Below are positions 1 through 9,875 of a DNA stretch of 64,000 bases, one piece after another (the first letter of the stretch is position 1; each line of letters opens with the position of its first letter). The stretch covers positions 972,331-1,036,330 of the forward strand of contig NZ_JAQRMY010000001.1 in NCBI RefSeq assembly GCF_028613635.1, written 5' to 3'. Position numbers and translations under genes: made by a program. The DNA is from Devosia sp. ZB163. GTDB lineage: Bacteria > Pseudomonadota > Alphaproteobacteria > Rhizobiales > Devosiaceae. The notes beneath the pieces were generated by a model. That model had not been told where the DNA came from, made no database searches, and worked only from the letters and a program-made list of their open reading frames with translations.

Positions 1-1
1 C

Positions 2-730
2 GAGCGCCGCGTCGCCGAGGCTGCCCGCATCCTGCAGATCGGCGAACTGATGGAGCGCAAGCCCAGGCAACTGAGCGGCGGCCAGAAGCAGCGCGTCGCC
101 ATCGGCCGCGCGATCGTGCGCGAGCCGCAGCTCTTTCTCTTCGACGAACCGCTCTCCAACCTCGATGCCGAGCTCCGCGTCCAGATGCGCGTCGAGCTCG
201 CCAACCTCTACAACCGGCTGGGAACGACGATGATCTACGTCACCCACGACCAGGTCGAAGCCATGACCATGGCGACCCGTATCGCAGTGCTGTCCAAGGG
301 CAATGTCGAGCAGGTCGGCACGCCCTACGAGCTCTACAACTTCCCGCGCAACCGCTTCGTCGCCACCTTCATCGGCTCGCCGAAGATGAACATGATCGAC
401 GCCGTCGCCACTTCCGGCACGGCCGCGTTCGATGATCTCGGCGCGCTCCCGATCGCCGCCGCGGATGGGCCGGTCAGCATCGGCGTCCGCCCCGAGCAGG
501 TCGCCATCGGCGGCGAGGGTGAACTCACGGCCGAAGGCACCGTCTCGCTGGTCGAATACCTGGGCAGCGAGATTTTCGTCCATGTCCGTCTCGCCTCGGG
601 CCGCACGCTCCTCGCCAAGGCCGACGGCAAGGCCCCGCACAAGCTGGGCGACCGGCTACCCGTCGCCATAAGGCGCGAAAACCTCCACCTCTTCGACGCC
701 GCCGGCCTCGCCCTGCCGCGCGCCGCCTAG
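2..730 (+). CDS. Sugar ABC transporter ATP-binding protein, 5'-truncated by window edge
   Basis: C-terminal 242 residues of a MalK/UgpC-type ATPase that energises a sugar importer at the inner membrane. The frame is open to the window edge, so the start and Walker A lie outside. Visible are the signature [16 protein letters not shown], Walker [17 protein letters not shown], the H-loop [13 protein letters not shown], and a C-terminal TOBE-like regulatory domain from about residue 125 onward. It closely resembles the complete ATPase at 8790-9875, so it belongs to the carbohydrate (CUT1) class. Its partner permeases and binding protein must lie upstream. It is convergent with the hydroxypyruvate isomerase gene, and an inverted repeat lies between them. 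Confidence 0.95.
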   Translation, partial: ERRVAEAARILQIGELMERKPRQLSGGQKQRVAIGRAIVREPQLFLFDEPLSNLDAELRVQMRVELANLYNRLGTTMIYVTHDQVEAMTMATRIAVLSKGNVEQVGTPYELYNFPRNRFVATFIGSPKMNMIDAVATSGTAAFDDLGALPIAAADGPVSIGVRPEQVAIGGEGELTAEGTVSLVEYLGSEIFVHVRLASGRTLLAKADGKAPHKLGDRLPVAIRRENLHLFDAAGLALPRAA

Positions 731-756
731 ACCCCACCACAACTGCCTCGGCAACG

Positions 757-789
757 CCCTCATGGCCGGGACAAGCCCGGTGATGAGGG
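757..789. terminator. Inverted repeat between convergent genes, probable bidirectional terminator
   Basis: CCCTCAT at 757-763 pairs with ATGAGGG at 783-789, and the inner bases (CCGGG ... CCCGG) extend the stem. There is no long T-tract. It lies between two convergent stops, so a terminator or a member of the dispersed GC-rich palindromes is the simplest reading. Confidence 0.5.
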
Positions 790-805
790 GGCGATCAGGG
801 GACGG

Positions 806-1606
806 TCAGGCTGCCGGCACCGCTTGCAGGTACGGCTTCATCCACCCGAGCCCCTCGCTCGTGCCACCAAGCGGTCGGTACTCGCAGCCGATCCAGCCGT
901 CATAGCCGAGCCGGTCGAGCTCGCTCAGCACGAACGCATAGTTGATCTCGCCGGTCCCCGGCTCGTGCCGGCCGGGCGTATCGGCGATCTGGATGTGGCC
1001 GATCTGCTCGCGCAACCGCTCGTAGGTCGGCACCAGGTCCCCGCGCATCACCTGCGCATGGTAGATGTCGTACTGGATCTTGAACGCCCCCGGTCCCGCC
1101 GCCGCGAGCAGCCGCTCCGCATGGTCGGTGGTCGATACGAAAAAGCCCGGCATGTCGCGCAGGTTGATCGGTTCGACGAGCAGCTGCACGCCGGCCTCGC
1201 GAAACCGCGGCGCCGCATATTGAAGGTTCGCCACCAGCGTCGCTTCCAGCACCTCGGACGCAACACCGGCCGGCACAATCCCGGCAAGGCAGTTCACCTT
1301 CGGGCATCCCAGCACGCGCGCATAGTCGAGCGCCACCTCCACCCCGGCGCGGAATTCCTCGATCCGGTCCGGATGGCACGCAATGCCGCGCTCGCCCGCG
1401 CCCCAGTTTCCCGCCGGCATGTTGAACAGCGCCTGCTCGAGCCCGTTCGTCTTCAGCAGCCCGGCGATCTCGCCAGCCGGCGCGACATAGGGCGACACAT
1501 ACTCGACCGCCTTGAAGCCATCGCGGGCCGCCGCCGCGAAGCGCTCGAAGAACGGCAACTCGGGATAGAGGAACGAGAGGTTCGCAGAGAATTTCAGCAT
1601 GTGCAT
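806..1606 (-). CDS. hyi: Hydroxypyruvate isomerase family protein (TIM barrel)
   Basis: The 266-residue protein has the usual length and layout of Hyi/OtnI: an AP-endonuclease-2-like TIM barrel that interconverts hydroxypyruvate and tartronate semialdehyde in the cytoplasm. Recognisable segments are FSANLSFLYPELPFFERF at the N-terminus, the metal-site strands VEPINLRDMPGFF and QYDIYHAQVM, and HIQIADTPGRHEPGTGEINY with GCEYRPLG at the C-terminus. The start is ATG at 1606; a second ATG two codons in (MHMLKFSAN) is equally possible. It stands alone on the minus strand, convergent with a sugar ABC ATPase. Related sugar-acid isomerases such as OtnI cannot be excluded from sequence alone. Confidence 0.85.
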   Translation of the reverse strand: MHMLKFSANLSFLYPELPFFERFAAAARDGFKAVEYVSPYVAPAGEIAGLLKTNGLEQALFNMPAGNWGAGERGIACHPDRIEEFRAGVEVALDYARVLGCPKVNCLAGIVPAGVASEVLEATLVANLQYAAPRFREAGVQLLVEPINLRDMPGFFVSTTDHAERLLAAAGPGAFKIQYDIYHAQVMRGDLVPTYERLREQIGHIQIADTPGRHEPGTGEINYAFVLSELDRLGYDGWIGCEYRPLGGTSEGLGWMKPYLQAVPAA

Positions 1607-1869
1607 TCGTACCCGTCGTGCCGATTACCCGACACCTGCATGTCGACGGTTCTGGCCCTGTGCTTCCGACTGCCGACAACCCAAGCGACCGGCCGCGCAT
1701 ACAGATCACCTCCCGCTGTGGAACGCCATCGTGGCAGCCGTGATACCTCGCCCAAATCGGTCGCCGGCTCCGCGCTGCTCATCCTGATCGGGGCCTGACC
1801 GCGCCGTTCACAGCGGGTTCACTTGCCCGCGCATATTTGCCCGCCCCACAACGAGCCATCAGCGAGTTT
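1607..1869. promoter_or_regulatory. Divergent intergenic region, hyi / FAD oxidase
   Basis: About 260 bases separate two divergent genes and should hold both promoters. I see no convincing -35/-10 pair, operator palindrome or small gene here. Confidence 0.4.
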
Positions 1870-3258
1870 ATGGGAATGGACAAACGCTTTCCGCTTGAAG
1901 ATCAGATCGACATGCTGGCCTCGGCCCTGCGCGGCCGGGTGATCGCACCGGGCAATGCCGATTACGACACCGTGCGCCTGACGGCGGCGGGCAACTTCGA
2001 CGGCCGTCGCCCGGCCGCCGTCATCCGCGTCGCCACCGCCGCCGATGTCGCCGCCGTGCTCAACTTCGCCCAGGCCACCGACCTCGAAGTCGCCGTACGC
2101 AGCGGCGGCCACAGCATCGGCGGCCACAGCGCCAGCAATGGCGGCCTCGTCATCGATCTTCGCGACCTCGACAGCCTCGAGATCGATGCCAAGGCTGCCA
2201 CCGCCTGGTGCGGAGCCGGCCTCACCGCCGGTGAGGTCACCGAGGCCGTGCAGCAGCACGGCATGATCATCGGCTTCGGCGACGCCGCCACCGTCGGCAT
2301 CGGCGGCCTCACCCTGGGCGGCGGCGTTGGCTTCCTCGCCCGCAAGCATGGCCTCACCATCGACCATCTGCTTGCCGCCGAGATCGTCACCGCCAATGGC
2401 GACATCCTCGTCGTCGATGCCGATCACCACGCCGACCTGTTCTGGGCCATCCGCGGCGGCGGCGGCAATTTCGGCGTCGTCACCCGCCTCAAGTACCGCA
2501 TCCATCCGCTGCCGTCCTTCATCGGCGGCCCGCTGATCCTGCCCGCCACCGCCGAGGTGCTGGCGGGGTTCGTGGCCGCCGCCGAGGCAGCGCCCGACGA
2601 GCTCACCGTCATCGCCAACGTCATGCCGGCCCCGCCGCTGCCCTTCCTGCCGCCTGCCCTCCACGGCCAGACCATCCTGATGGGCATGATGGCCTATGCC
2701 GGCGGAGCCGAAGCCGCAGAGCGCGCCCTCGCGCCGTTCCGCGCCCTCGCCACCCCGCTGGCCGACCTCGTCGGCCCGGCGCCGCTCTCGAGCATGTACA
2801 TCCCCGAGGACCCGACCCTGCGCCTGTCGGTCACCTGCCGCAGCCTCTTCACGGCGGGTATCGACACCGCGCAGGCGAGCGAAATACTCGCCCATCTCGA
2901 CAGGACCGACGCCCCCATGAAGGTCGCCCAGGTCCGCGTGCTCGGCGGCGCCACGGCGCGCGTTCCCGCCGAGGCCACCGCCTATGCCCACCGCAAGAGC
3001 CGCGTCCTCGTGGGCTATCTCGCCATGTATCCCGATCCGGCCGAGACGCTGGCGCAGGACTACTGGGCCGAGCAGGGCATCACTGCCCTCCGCAATGGCG
3101 AGGACAGCGTCTACGTGAACTTCCTCGGCACCGAAGGCCACGATCGCATCCGCGCCGCCTACCCGGACATGACCTGGAACCGCCTGCGCGCCGTCAAGCG
3201 CCAGTACGATCCGGAAAACCTGTTCCGCCTCAACCAGAACATCCCGCCCGCGGCCTGA
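1870..3258 (+). CDS. FAD-binding oxidoreductase, berberine-bridge/6-HDNO type
   Basis: PCMH-type FAD domain followed by a BBE C-terminal segment, about 462 residues. The motif VRSGGHSIGGHS carries the histidine expected to bind FAD covalently. The second attachment site, a cysteine in bicovalent members, is replaced in GFGDAATVGIGG, so single covalent attachment is expected. LTLGGGVGFLARKHGLTIDHL and AIRGGGGNFGVVT complete the FAD-binding core, and YDPENLFRLNQNI is the usual BBE C-terminus. Substrates of this class are alcohols, sugars or alkaloid-like amines; nothing here identifies one. I chose ATG at 1870; ATG at 1876 and TTG at 1837 are alternatives, and no strong Shine-Dalgarno decides. 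It appears monocistronic. Confidence 0.88.
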   Translation: MGMDKRFPLEDQIDMLASALRGRVIAPGNADYDTVRLTAAGNFDGRRPAAVIRVATAADVAAVLNFAQATDLEVAVRSGGHSIGGHSASNGGLVIDLRDLDSLEIDAKAATAWCGAGLTAGEVTEAVQQHGMIIGFGDAATVGIGGLTLGGGVGFLARKHGLTIDHLLAAEIVTANGDILVVDADHHADLFWAIRGGGGNFGVVTRLKYRIHPLPSFIGGPLILPATAEVLAGFVAAAEAAPDELTVIANVMPAPPLPFLPPALHGQTILMGMMAYAGGAEAAERALAPFRALATPLADLVGPAPLSSMYIPEDPTLRLSVTCRSLFTAGIDTAQASEILAHLDRTDAPMKVAQVRVLGGATARVPAEATAYAHRKSRVLVGYLAMYPDPAETLAQDYWAEQGITALRNGEDSVYVNFLGTEGHDRIRAAYPDMTWNRLRAVKRQYDPENLFRLNQNIPPAA

Positions 3259-3264
3259 ATCTGG

Positions 3265-3369
3265 CTCCCCTCCCCCTTGAGGGGAGGGGCTGGGGGTGGG
3301 GGTGGCGAGGCGAGTCCGGGTGCCGACTTCACCCCCCACCCTCGTTCCCTCCCCTCAAGTGGGTGGGAG
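3265..3369. repeat. GC-rich two-arm intergenic palindrome
   Basis: Left arm around 3265-3302 (CTCCCCTCCCCCTTGAGGGG followed by GGGGCTGGGGGTGG) and an inverted right arm at about 3330-3369 (CACCCCCCACCC ... CCCTCCCCTCAAGTGGG). The arms are separated by 27 bases. Each arm is itself a hairpin. It belongs to the REPIN-like family described at 50143-50685 but to a different subfamily. It lies between two convergent genes. Confidence 0.75.
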
Positions 3370-3405
3370 GCGCCAATCGCGAGGCCGGCGGCACGCCCGC
3401 CGGCG

Positions 3406-4047
3406 CTACAGCATCCCGTCGAGCTTGGCCTCGATCAGCTGGGCCACCGTCACCGCCTCGACCTGCATGCCGAAGCGACCGTTGTAGACCTCGAGCGCGG
3501 CGTCATGCGTCTGGTCCGCCGACGAGCACACCGCGTCCGTCGCGATGATGACGCGATAGCCGAGATCGATAGCGCCGATCACCGCTGCCAGCACGCACAC
3601 TTCCGTCTCCGCCCCCGAAATGATCACCGTGTCGACCCCGAGGCCGCGCAGCGTCGCGTGCAGCGTGCCGTCCGCCCACGGGCTGTAGACCCGCTTGTCC
3701 AGCACGCGGGCCGGCGGCACGAAGCCGTCGAGCTCCGGCATCAGGTTCACCAGTTCCGGCGGCAGCCGATCGAGCGTCATCCCGGGCCAGCGCTGGTAAT
3801 AGCGCTGCCACGTGCCATGCGCGTCCGCTGCCGAAAGTGCGGGCACGAACCGGGTGAACACCGTCCGCTCCGGCGCAAGCTCCACCAGCCGCACCACCTG
3901 CGGCAACACCATCGGCATCCACTGCGTCTGCCAGTCCGTCGCCTCCGCGAACATGCGCTGCATGTCGATGCAGAGGTGCACCCAGGTTTCACCCAGGGGG
4001 CCGAAGGCGATGCCCTGCTTGTCGACGGGACCGGATGGCGCTGACAT
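3406..4047 (-). CDS. Cysteine hydrolase, isochorismatase family
   Basis: 213-residue single-domain isochorismatase-like hydrolase. The catalytic triad of the family is visible: Asp in HLCIDMQRMF, Lys in LDKRVYSPW, and the nucleophilic Cys in ISGAETEVCVLAAV, followed by the typical DLGYRVIIATDAVCSS segment. Family members hydrolyse amides such as nicotinamide, N-carbamoylsarcosine or ureidoacrylate, or isochorismate; the substrate is not evident here. The neighbours (FAD oxidase, MlrC peptidase) do not settle it. The start ATG at 4047 is followed by a short hydrophilic lead. Confidence 0.9.
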   Translation of the reverse strand: MSAPSGPVDKQGIAFGPLGETWVHLCIDMQRMFAEATDWQTQWMPMVLPQVVRLVELAPERTVFTRFVPALSAADAHGTWQRYYQRWPGMTLDRLPPELVNLMPELDGFVPPARVLDKRVYSPWADGTLHATLRGLGVDTVIISGAETEVCVLAAVIGAIDLGYRVIIATDAVCSSADQTHDAALEVYNGRFGMQVEAVTVAQLIEAKLDGML

Positions 4048-4106
4048 GGAAAGCCCTGGGAGTTGACGCTACCTCGCGTCAATGGCCAGGGCCCGTTCCG
4101 GTTCCG

Positions 4107-5576
4107 TCAGGCCTTCGCGAACACATCCACGCGGGGCCACACCGGCCGGGTGAGCTTGCGGTAGTTGGTGACCCGGGGATCGTCGGGGTAGGGGCCCGAG
4201 ACGCGGGCATAGAGCACCTCGCGCGCGACCGGCTTGAACCCGGCATAGAAGTGGTTGGTCGATTTCACCAGCAGCAGCTCCTTGTCGGAGTGCGCGATGC
4301 CGAGGTTGGTGAAGATGTCCGGCTCGAATGTCTGCGTGCGGTTGGTGTTGAGGATGATGTCGATCTCCGTGCCGACGATCCGCACCACGGCGGCGACCCC
4401 GAGCGGCACCTGGCTCTTGCCGAACGATTGCCAGCCGGCCTCGGTCGTCCGCAGCACCTCGACCCGCGCGTCGATCGGGTCGCCCGAGACGTTCCCGGCC
4501 TTGCCGCCGAACCTCAGGTCGATCACCGCGCCTTCGCCGGCCGCAAGGCAGAACGCGGCAGCCTGCGGATCCCAGATCGTCGCGACGCCCACCTTCTTGA
4601 AGCCGGCCGCGATGATCGCGCGCAGCGCCACCGTGTTGTCGCCCGCGACGCCACCACCGGGATTGTCCCAGATGTCGGCGACGACGAACGGCTTGTCGCC
4701 CGCTCCGGCGTCACGGATGTAGCGCAGCGTCTCGTCGACTTCCTTCATCGGCATCGCCGTCTTGCCGCGCACCGCCTGCATCTCGCGGCCCAGCGCCTCG
4801 GCCAGCGCCGCGCCCTTCTCGGGCGCGCCGTCGCTCACCACCATCATGCGCGAGCCCATCTCGGGCACGTCGCCGGCCATGAAGCCGTGGATGAACGAGA
4901 CTGAGAGGATCCCGTCCTTGCCCTGCAGCCCCGTCATCTTGTCGACGAACGAGCGCGTCGGCTCCTGGCTCGTCGGATAGACGCCGATCATCTGGCAGTC
5001 GAAGGTCGAGATCACCGGCCGGATTTCGCCGCGCACCGCGCGCAGCGCAAGGTCGACCACATGCTGGCCGCGCTCGTAGAAATCGGTGTGCGGAAACTCG
5101 AGGAAACTGGCGAGGATGTTGGACGCCGCGACGCGCTTGGGCGTCAGGTGGCTGTGCGGATCGAGTTCGGCCGCGATGATCACATCCGGCCCCACGATCT
5201 CGCGCACCCGCGTCAGGAGGTCCCCCTCCGGGTCGTCATAGCCGTTGGCGACCATCGCGCCATGCAGCCCCAGCACCACCCCGTCCACCGGCATCGCCTG
5301 CTTGAGCTGACCGAGGATCTCGTCGCGCAGCGCCTCGAAGACGTCCTTGCGGATCAGCCCGCCCGGCTCGGCCCAGGTCGAGGTGCCCTCGATCACCGTG
5401 AAGCCTTCCGCCTTGCCCCGCTCACGCAGGATCACCACCGGCGACGAGCAGAGCGTCGGCGTCGGCGGATGCTCGCCGGGACCGGCATAGAACGTGCCCT
5501 TGAACGAGGCCATGTCCGTCGGCACGGGGGAGAACGTGTTGGTCTCGGTGGCGAGCGAGGCAGTGAAGATACGCAT
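4107..5576 (-). CDS. M81 family metallopeptidase (MlrC-like)
   Basis: 489 residues with the DUF1485 N-terminal and MlrC C-terminal domains of the M81 family, whose founding member cleaves linearised microcystin. Landmarks are ASLATETNTFSP at the N-terminus, VDGVVLGLHGAM, ELDPHSHLT and FLEFPHTDF (probable zinc site), VADIWDNPGGGVAGDNT, and KSTNHFYAGFKP near the end. The length matches the family. Only 19 bases separate it from the upstream permease, so it is the last gene of the operon that encodes a sugar-type importer. Genomic M81 proteins are usually of unknown substrate; here the context suggests an imported amide- or peptide-bearing small molecule. That is an inference. Confidence 0.9.
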   Translation of the reverse strand: MRIFTASLATETNTFSPVPTDMASFKGTFYAGPGEHPPTPTLCSSPVVILRERGKAEGFTVIEGTSTWAEPGGLIRKDVFEALRDEILGQLKQAMPVDGVVLGLHGAMVANGYDDPEGDLLTRVREIVGPDVIIAAELDPHSHLTPKRVAASNILASFLEFPHTDFYERGQHVVDLALRAVRGEIRPVISTFDCQMIGVYPTSQEPTRSFVDKMTGLQGKDGILSVSFIHGFMAGDVPEMGSRMMVVSDGAPEKGAALAEALGREMQAVRGKTAMPMKEVDETLRYIRDAGAGDKPFVVADIWDNPGGGVAGDNTVALRAIIAAGFKKVGVATIWDPQAAAFCLAAGEGAVIDLRFGGKAGNVSGDPIDARVEVLRTTEAGWQSFGKSQVPLGVAAVVRIVGTEIDIILNTNRTQTFEPDIFTNLGIAHSDKELLLVKSTNHFYAGFKPVAREVLYARVSGPYPDDPRVTNYRKLTRPVWPRVDVFAKA

Positions 5577-5595
5577 GGGAACCCGTTGGGTTGGT

Positions 5596-6426
5596 TTACT
5601 TGACGGCGCCGAGAGCCAGCCCGCGCACGAGGTAGCGCTGCAGCCAGGCGAAGATCACGGCGACGGGAATGGTGGCGACGAACGCGGCCGCCATCACATG
5701 GTGCCACTCGACCGTGTAGCGTCCCGCGACCAGCGAGAACACCTGGATCGGCAGCGTGTAGCTCGCCTGGTTGCGCAGCATGGTGAGCGCGATGACGAAC
5801 TCGTTCCACGCATTGATGAACGAGAAGATGGCGGTCACCGTCATCGCCGGCAGCGCCAGCGGCAGGAACACCTTGCGCAGCGCCTGCCAGGGCGTCGCGC
5901 CTTCCATCCAGGCCGCTTCCTCGAGGTCCTTGGGGATGGTCGAGAAATAGCTCTGCAGCATCCACACCGAGAAGGCGATGTTGAAGGTGGCGTAGACGAA
6001 GACCACCGCATTGAGGTTGTCGAGCAGCTTCAGCGCCACCAGCAGGCGGAACAGGCCAATCACCAGCACTATCGGCGACAGCATCTGGCTCACCAGCAGG
6101 AACTGCTGCACGAACCCCTTGCCGGCGAAGCGGAAGCGGCTCAGCGCATAGGCGGCCGGGATCGAGACGAACACCGAAATGAGCGTCGAGAGCACCGCGA
6201 CATAGACCGAGTTCCACAGCGCCGCGCCGAAGTTGGTCGCGTTCCACATGGTGATGAAGTTCTGCCATTGCGGCGTGCTCGGCCACCATGTCGGCTTCAG
6301 CACTTCGGTCGCCGGCTTGATGGCGGTGATGAACATCACCGCGAACGGGAACAGTACCGCCACGATGAGCGGCGACAGCACTACCCAGGAGAGGATCGAG
6401 CGCTTCAGTTTGCGGCTGATTTTCAT
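5596..6426 (-). CDS. Carbohydrate ABC transporter permease (MalG/CUT1 type)
   Basis: 276-residue inner-membrane permease with six predicted segments (first: [20 protein letters not shown]). The ATPase-contacting EAA loop reads [21 protein letters not shown] start at ATG 6426, which overlaps the stop of the preceding permease by four bases (ATGA); this gives a normal MalG length. The open frame continues upstream out of register with the partner gene and should be ignored. It pairs with the permease at 6423-7298, binding protein at 7367-8608 and probably the divergently encoded ATPase at 8790. Confidence 0.95.
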   Translation of the reverse strand: MKISRKLKRSILSWVVLSPLIVAVLFPFAVMFITAIKPATEVLKPTWWPSTPQWQNFITMWNATNFGAALWNSVYVAVLSTLISVFVSIPAAYALSRFRFAGKGFVQQFLLVSQMLSPIVLVIGLFRLLVALKLLDNLNAVVFVYATFNIAFSVWMLQSYFSTIPKDLEEAAWMEGATPWQALRKVFLPLALPAMTVTAIFSFINAWNEFVIALTMLRNQASYTLPIQVFSLVAGRYTVEWHHVMAAAFVATIPVAVIFAWLQRYLVRGLALGAVK

Positions 6427-7298
6427 GCCCGTTCTCCCCGCATGGCCAGTCGCACATAGATGATGGTGAACACCAGCAGCAGCGCGAACATCATCAGCGA
6501 CAGGGCCGAGGCCTCGCCCAGCTTTCCGAACGAGAAGCCGAGCTTGTACAGATAGGTGACGAGGATGTCGGTGGAGTTCGCCGGGCCGCCCTGCGTCGTC
6601 GCCCAGATGATGGGGAAGGAGTTGAACACGCTGATCGTGTTCATCACCACCGCGATGTTGATGAAGGGCCTGAGCAGCGGCAGCGTGATCGAAAAGAAGA
6701 TCTGCCAGCCGCTCGCGCCCTCGAGCTTGGCCGCCTCGTAGAGATCGTCCGGAATGGACGAGAGGCCGCCGAGGAAGATCGTCGTCGTGAATGGAATGGA
6801 GACCAGGATGCCGATGGTGATCTGCACCGGGAAGGCCGTCGCGGCTTGCGCCAGCCACTGGATGTTCTGGTCGATGAGCCCAAGTCCCTTGAGCGCGGAG
6901 TTGAGCATGCCGCTCTCCCCGCTCAGCGCCCAGCGCCAGACGATGGCCGTCATGGTCAGCGATACGGCCCAGGGCAGCATCACGATGATGCGCGCCAGCC
7001 CGCGACCGTAGAAGTCCTCGTTGAGGATCAGCGCGACCGGAATGGAGACGAGGATCGTGCCGGCGACGATGCCGACGGTCCAGATCACGGTGCGCCAGCC
7101 CGCTGCGAGAAACTGCGGGTCCGAGACGACCGCCGCGAAGTTCTCGAGCCCGGCGAAGCCCTTGAGCTGGCCGAAGCGGTTGACGTTGCTGAGCGAGATT
7201 TCGCCGATCTGGAACAGCGGCCACAGGATGATGAAGGCGGCCAGCAGGAACGCGGGAGCGATCAGCACATACGGGTTGGTGAAGATCGATCGGTTCAT
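6423..7298 (-). CDS. Carbohydrate ABC transporter permease (MalF/UgpA type)
   Basis: 291-residue permease with six membrane segments, beginning [20 protein letters not shown]. The EAA loop is [20 protein letters not shown]. The start at 7298 is preferred over the upstream ATG at 7358 because MNRSI directly precedes the first helix and the longer lead would run into the hairpin at 7333-7356. It is the middle gene of the binding-protein, permease, permease, MlrC operon and forms the heterodimeric channel with the next gene. Confidence 0.95.
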   Translation of the reverse strand: MNRSIFTNPYVLIAPAFLLAAFIILWPLFQIGEISLSNVNRFGQLKGFAGLENFAAVVSDPQFLAAGWRTVIWTVGIVAGTILVSIPVALILNEDFYGRGLARIIVMLPWAVSLTMTAIVWRWALSGESGMLNSALKGLGLIDQNIQWLAQAATAFPVQITIGILVSIPFTTTIFLGGLSSIPDDLYEAAKLEGASGWQIFFSITLPLLRPFINIAVVMNTISVFNSFPIIWATTQGGPANSTDILVTYLYKLGFSFGKLGEASALSLMMFALLLVFTIIYVRLAMRGERA

Positions 7299-7332
7299 GC
7301 GGGGGGAGACCTCTGTTGAGCCGGAAAGGAGC

Positions 7333-7356
7333 GGCCGGGCTCCGAGGAGCCCGGCC
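7333..7356 (-). terminator. Intra-operon hairpin after binding-protein gene
   Basis: A perfect 11-base stem (GGCCGGGCTCC / GGAGCCCGGCC) with almost no loop lies ten bases past the binding-protein stop and before the first permease. There is no T-run. Such hairpins after binding-protein genes commonly stabilise the upstream mRNA or attenuate read-through, giving more binding protein than permease. Confidence 0.65.
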
Positions 7357-7366
7357 ATGGCTTGTC

Positions 7367-8608
7367 TTACTTGTTGGCGGCGATGATGCCGTCGATCTCA
7401 GCGGCAGCGGCGTCGAGCGTCGCCTTGATCTCACCTTCGCCCAGGTAGATCTTCTGCAGTGCGTTGGACGTCACGGCAGCGATCTCTTCCCAGCCGGCGA
7501 TGACGGGCGCGAAGCGGGCGTCCGGCAGCAGCGCCGCGAACTCCTTGAGGTCCGCGTTGTCAGCGAACATCGGCATCTTGGCTTCCTCGGCATTGACCGG
7601 CAGGAAGCCTTCGTTGGCGTCGAACTCGGCGCGCTTGTCGGTGGTGAAGATGAAGTCGAGGAACTTCCAGGCGGTGTCCTTGTTCTGGCTGTTCTCGAAC
7701 ATGATGATCGAGTCCGTCACGCCATAGGTGCCGCGGTCGCCGTTGGCGCCGGCCGGAATGGCGGCCACGCCGTACTTCAGGTCAGGAGCTTCTTCCTTGA
7801 TCTGGTTGGACAGGAACGGGGCGGTGATCATCATGCCGACGCGACCCTGCTTGAACAGGTTCTGCACGTCCTCGCGGTTGAGCGAGGTCACGCCCGGCTC
7901 GGTGAGGCCGGAGTCGATCAGGTCCTTGTAGATCTCGGCCGCCTTGTAGGCCGCCTCGCTGTCGAGACCCGAGGTGCCGTCGGCATCGATCAGGTTCCCG
8001 CCCTGCGACCAGAACGCATAGTAGAAATAGACGTCGGTCTCGATTTCCTTGCCCTGCAGACCATAGCCGTAGACGTCGCCGCCCAGGGCCTTGATCTTCT
8101 CGGCCGCGGCCTTGAGCTCGTCCCAGTTCGCGGGCGGCGCGCCGACGCCGGCTTTCTCGAACAGGTCCTTGTTGTAGTACATGGCGCGGGCCGAAGCCGC
8201 GATCGGCAGGCCGTAGGTCTTGCCGTCCATCACCGAGGGGCTGAGGAAGGTGTCGATGAAGCGACCCTTGAACTCATCGGTGATGTAGCCGTCGAGCGGG
8301 GCGGCAATGCCCTGCGAGACGTAGTCGATCAGCCAGCGGGTACCGATGATGGCGAGATCCGCATTGGCGCCGCCCGAGATGTCGGTCGTCAGCTTCTGCT
8401 GCAGCACGTCCCACGGCACGACTTCGATCTGGATGTCGGTGCCGGGGTTGGCGGCTTCGAACTCGGCGGCGGCCTTCTCGAAATACGCCCCGGTCTTGGA
8501 GCTGTACTCGGCGACGGTGACACGCACCGTCTGGGCATAAGCAGCGCTGGCCAGCGCGATGGCGGCGACGCTACCAGCGGCCGCAACTTTCAACCAGTGC
8601 AAGGACAT
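7367..8608 (-). CDS. Extracellular sugar-binding protein of ABC transporter
   Basis: 413-residue family 1 solute-binding protein. The N-terminus [20 protein letters not shown] followed by SAAYAQ is a clear Sec signal peptide with likely cleavage after [21 protein letters not shown], the [10 protein letters not shown] segment and [20 protein letters not shown] are typical of this class. The protein captures the substrate in the periplasm and delivers it to the two permeases downstream. A good Shine-Dalgarno (GGGAAGGGAAA) precedes the ATG. It is the first gene of the operon and is transcribed divergently from the ATPase and RpiR regulator. The ligand is not identifiable by reading. Confidence 0.95.
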   Translation of the reverse strand: MSLHWLKVAAAGSVAAIALASAAYAQTVRVTVAEYSSKTGAYFEKAAAEFEAANPGTDIQIEVVPWDVLQQKLTTDISGGANADLAIIGTRWLIDYVSQGIAAPLDGYITDEFKGRFIDTFLSPSVMDGKTYGLPIAASARAMYYNKDLFEKAGVGAPPANWDELKAAAEKIKALGGDVYGYGLQGKEIETDVYFYYAFWSQGGNLIDADGTSGLDSEAAYKAAEIYKDLIDSGLTEPGVTSLNREDVQNLFKQGRVGMMITAPFLSNQIKEEAPDLKYGVAAIPAGANGDRGTYGVTDSIIMFENSQNKDTAWKFLDFIFTTDKRAEFDANEGFLPVNAEEAKMPMFADNADLKEFAALLPDARFAPVIAGWEEIAAVTSNALQKIYLGEGEIKATLDAAAAEIDGIIAANK

Positions 8609-8682
8609 GATGTTTCCCTTCCTCTACTCAGGCTTCGAAGGGGCGGAGCAGACGTGCTTCCCCCTTTCGCCTGTGTGATAGA

Positions 8683-8707
8683 TTTTTTCATATCCGCGAC
8701 TTTTTCA
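8683..8707. promoter_or_regulatory. Candidate operator in divergent promoter region (direct repeat TTTTTCA)
   Basis: The 181-base gap between the binding-protein gene and the ATPase gene is noticeably AT-rich. It contains TTTTTCA twice (8684-8690 and 8701-8707) with a ten-base gap. A regulator of the RpiR family is encoded at 9872, so these repeats are a candidate site for it. Assignment is by position only. Confidence 0.35.
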
Positions 8708-8789
8708 AGCGAAATGTGACAAACGTGTTGCTTTATTACATGATGACGTTAGCTTGCAGGGGCGATACCGGACGAGGAGAAAGCGGGAA

Positions 8790-9875
8790 ATGGCCGAGCT
8801 CAGCCTGCGCAATATCCAGAAGCGCTACGGGGCGACGACCGTCCTCGAGAGCATTTCACTCGACGTGGCCGATGGCGAGTTCATCGTGCTCGTGGGCCCC
8901 TCCGGCTGCGGCAAGTCGACACTGCTCAGGATGATCGCGGGCCTCGAGGAGATCTCGGGTGGCGACCTCGACATCGGCGGCGTGCGCACCAATGAAGTGC
9001 CGCCGCAGAAGCGCGACATCTCCATGGTGTTCCAGTCCTACGCGCTGTTTCCGCACATGAACGTGCGCGACAACATCACTTTCGGCCCGCGCATGCGCCG
9101 TGAGCCCGCCGAGGCGACCGACAAGGCGCTCGGCCGCGCCGCGTCGATCCTCAACCTCACCGATTACCTCGGCCGCACGCCGGGCCAGCTCTCCGGCGGT
9201 CAGCGCCAGCGCGTCGCCATGGGCCGCTCGATCGTTCGCAACCCCAAGGTCTTCCTGTTCGACGAGCCGCTCAGCAACCTCGACGCCAAGCTGCGCGTCC
9301 AGATGCGCACCGAGATCAAGGCGCTGCACCAGAAGCTGGGCACCACCATCGTCTACGTCACCCACGACCAGATCGAGGCCATGACCATGGCCGACCGCAT
9401 CGTGGTGATGAACGCCGGCCATATCGAGCAGATCGGCACCCCGCTCGAGCTCTACGACCACCCGGCCAACAAGTTCGTCGCGAGCTTCATCGGCTCGCCG
9501 GCCATGAGCTTCATCTCCGGTACCTATCGCCGTCGCGACGGCGGCGCGGTGGTCGAACTCAAGGACGGCGGCGTCCTGCCGGTCCGCCCGGTCGAGGCCG
9601 CCGACGGCACGCATGTCGATGTCGGCATCCGGCCCGAGAACTACCTGCTTGCCGACAACGGGCCGATCGCGCTCGAGGTCGAGGTGGTCGAGCCGACCGG
9701 ACCCGAGACCCATGTCATCGGCAGGGTGGCCGGCGAAGAGGTGCGCTGCGTGTTCCGCGTCCGGCTCGATCCTGCCCCCGGCAGCGTCCTCCGGCTCGGT
9801 TCGGAACTGCAGGACATCCACCTGTTTGACGGCGCCACCGGCAAGCGCATCGCCGAGACTGCCACGGTGCAGTGA
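8790..9875 (+). CDS. Sugar ABC transporter ATP-binding protein (UgpC/MsmK type)
   Basis: Complete 361-residue ATPase: Walker A GPSGCGKSTLL, Q-loop FQSYALFPHM, signature LSGGQRQRVAMGRSIV, Walker [18 protein letters not shown]-loop YVTHDQIEAMTMA, then a TOBE/MalK regulatory domain. I start at ATG 8790 (MAELSLRN), which has GAGGAGAAAG upstream; the in-frame ATG at 8754 adds an unsupported basic lead. It is divergent from the binding protein and permeases it probably serves and overlaps the RpiR gene by four bases. Because the LacI-linked importer at 25562-29023 has no ATPase of its own, this protein could also serve that one. Confidence 0.95.
   Translation: MAELSLRNIQKRYGATTVLESISLDVADGEFIVLVGPSGCGKSTLLRMIAGLEEISGGDLDIGGVRTNEVPPQKRDISMVFQSYALFPHMNVRDNITFGPRMRREPAEATDKALGRAASILNLTDYLGRTPGQLSGGQRQRVAMGRSIVRNPKVFLFDEPLSNLDAKLRVQMRTEIKALHQKLGTTIVYVTHDQIEAMTMADRIVVMNAGHIEQIGTPLELYDHPANKFVASFIGSPAMSFISGTYRRRDGGAVVELKDGGVLPVRPVEAADGTHVDVGIRPENYLLADNGPIALEVEVVEPTGPETHVIGRVAGEEVRCVFRVRLDPAPGSVLRLGSELQDIHLFDGATGKRIAETATVQ

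Noticed and set aside
6427-7434. Upstream extension of the MalG-type permease frame
   Set aside because: It overlaps the MalF-type permease and reads as Arg/His-rich noise; the ATG at 6426 gives a normal permease with an ATGA overlap.
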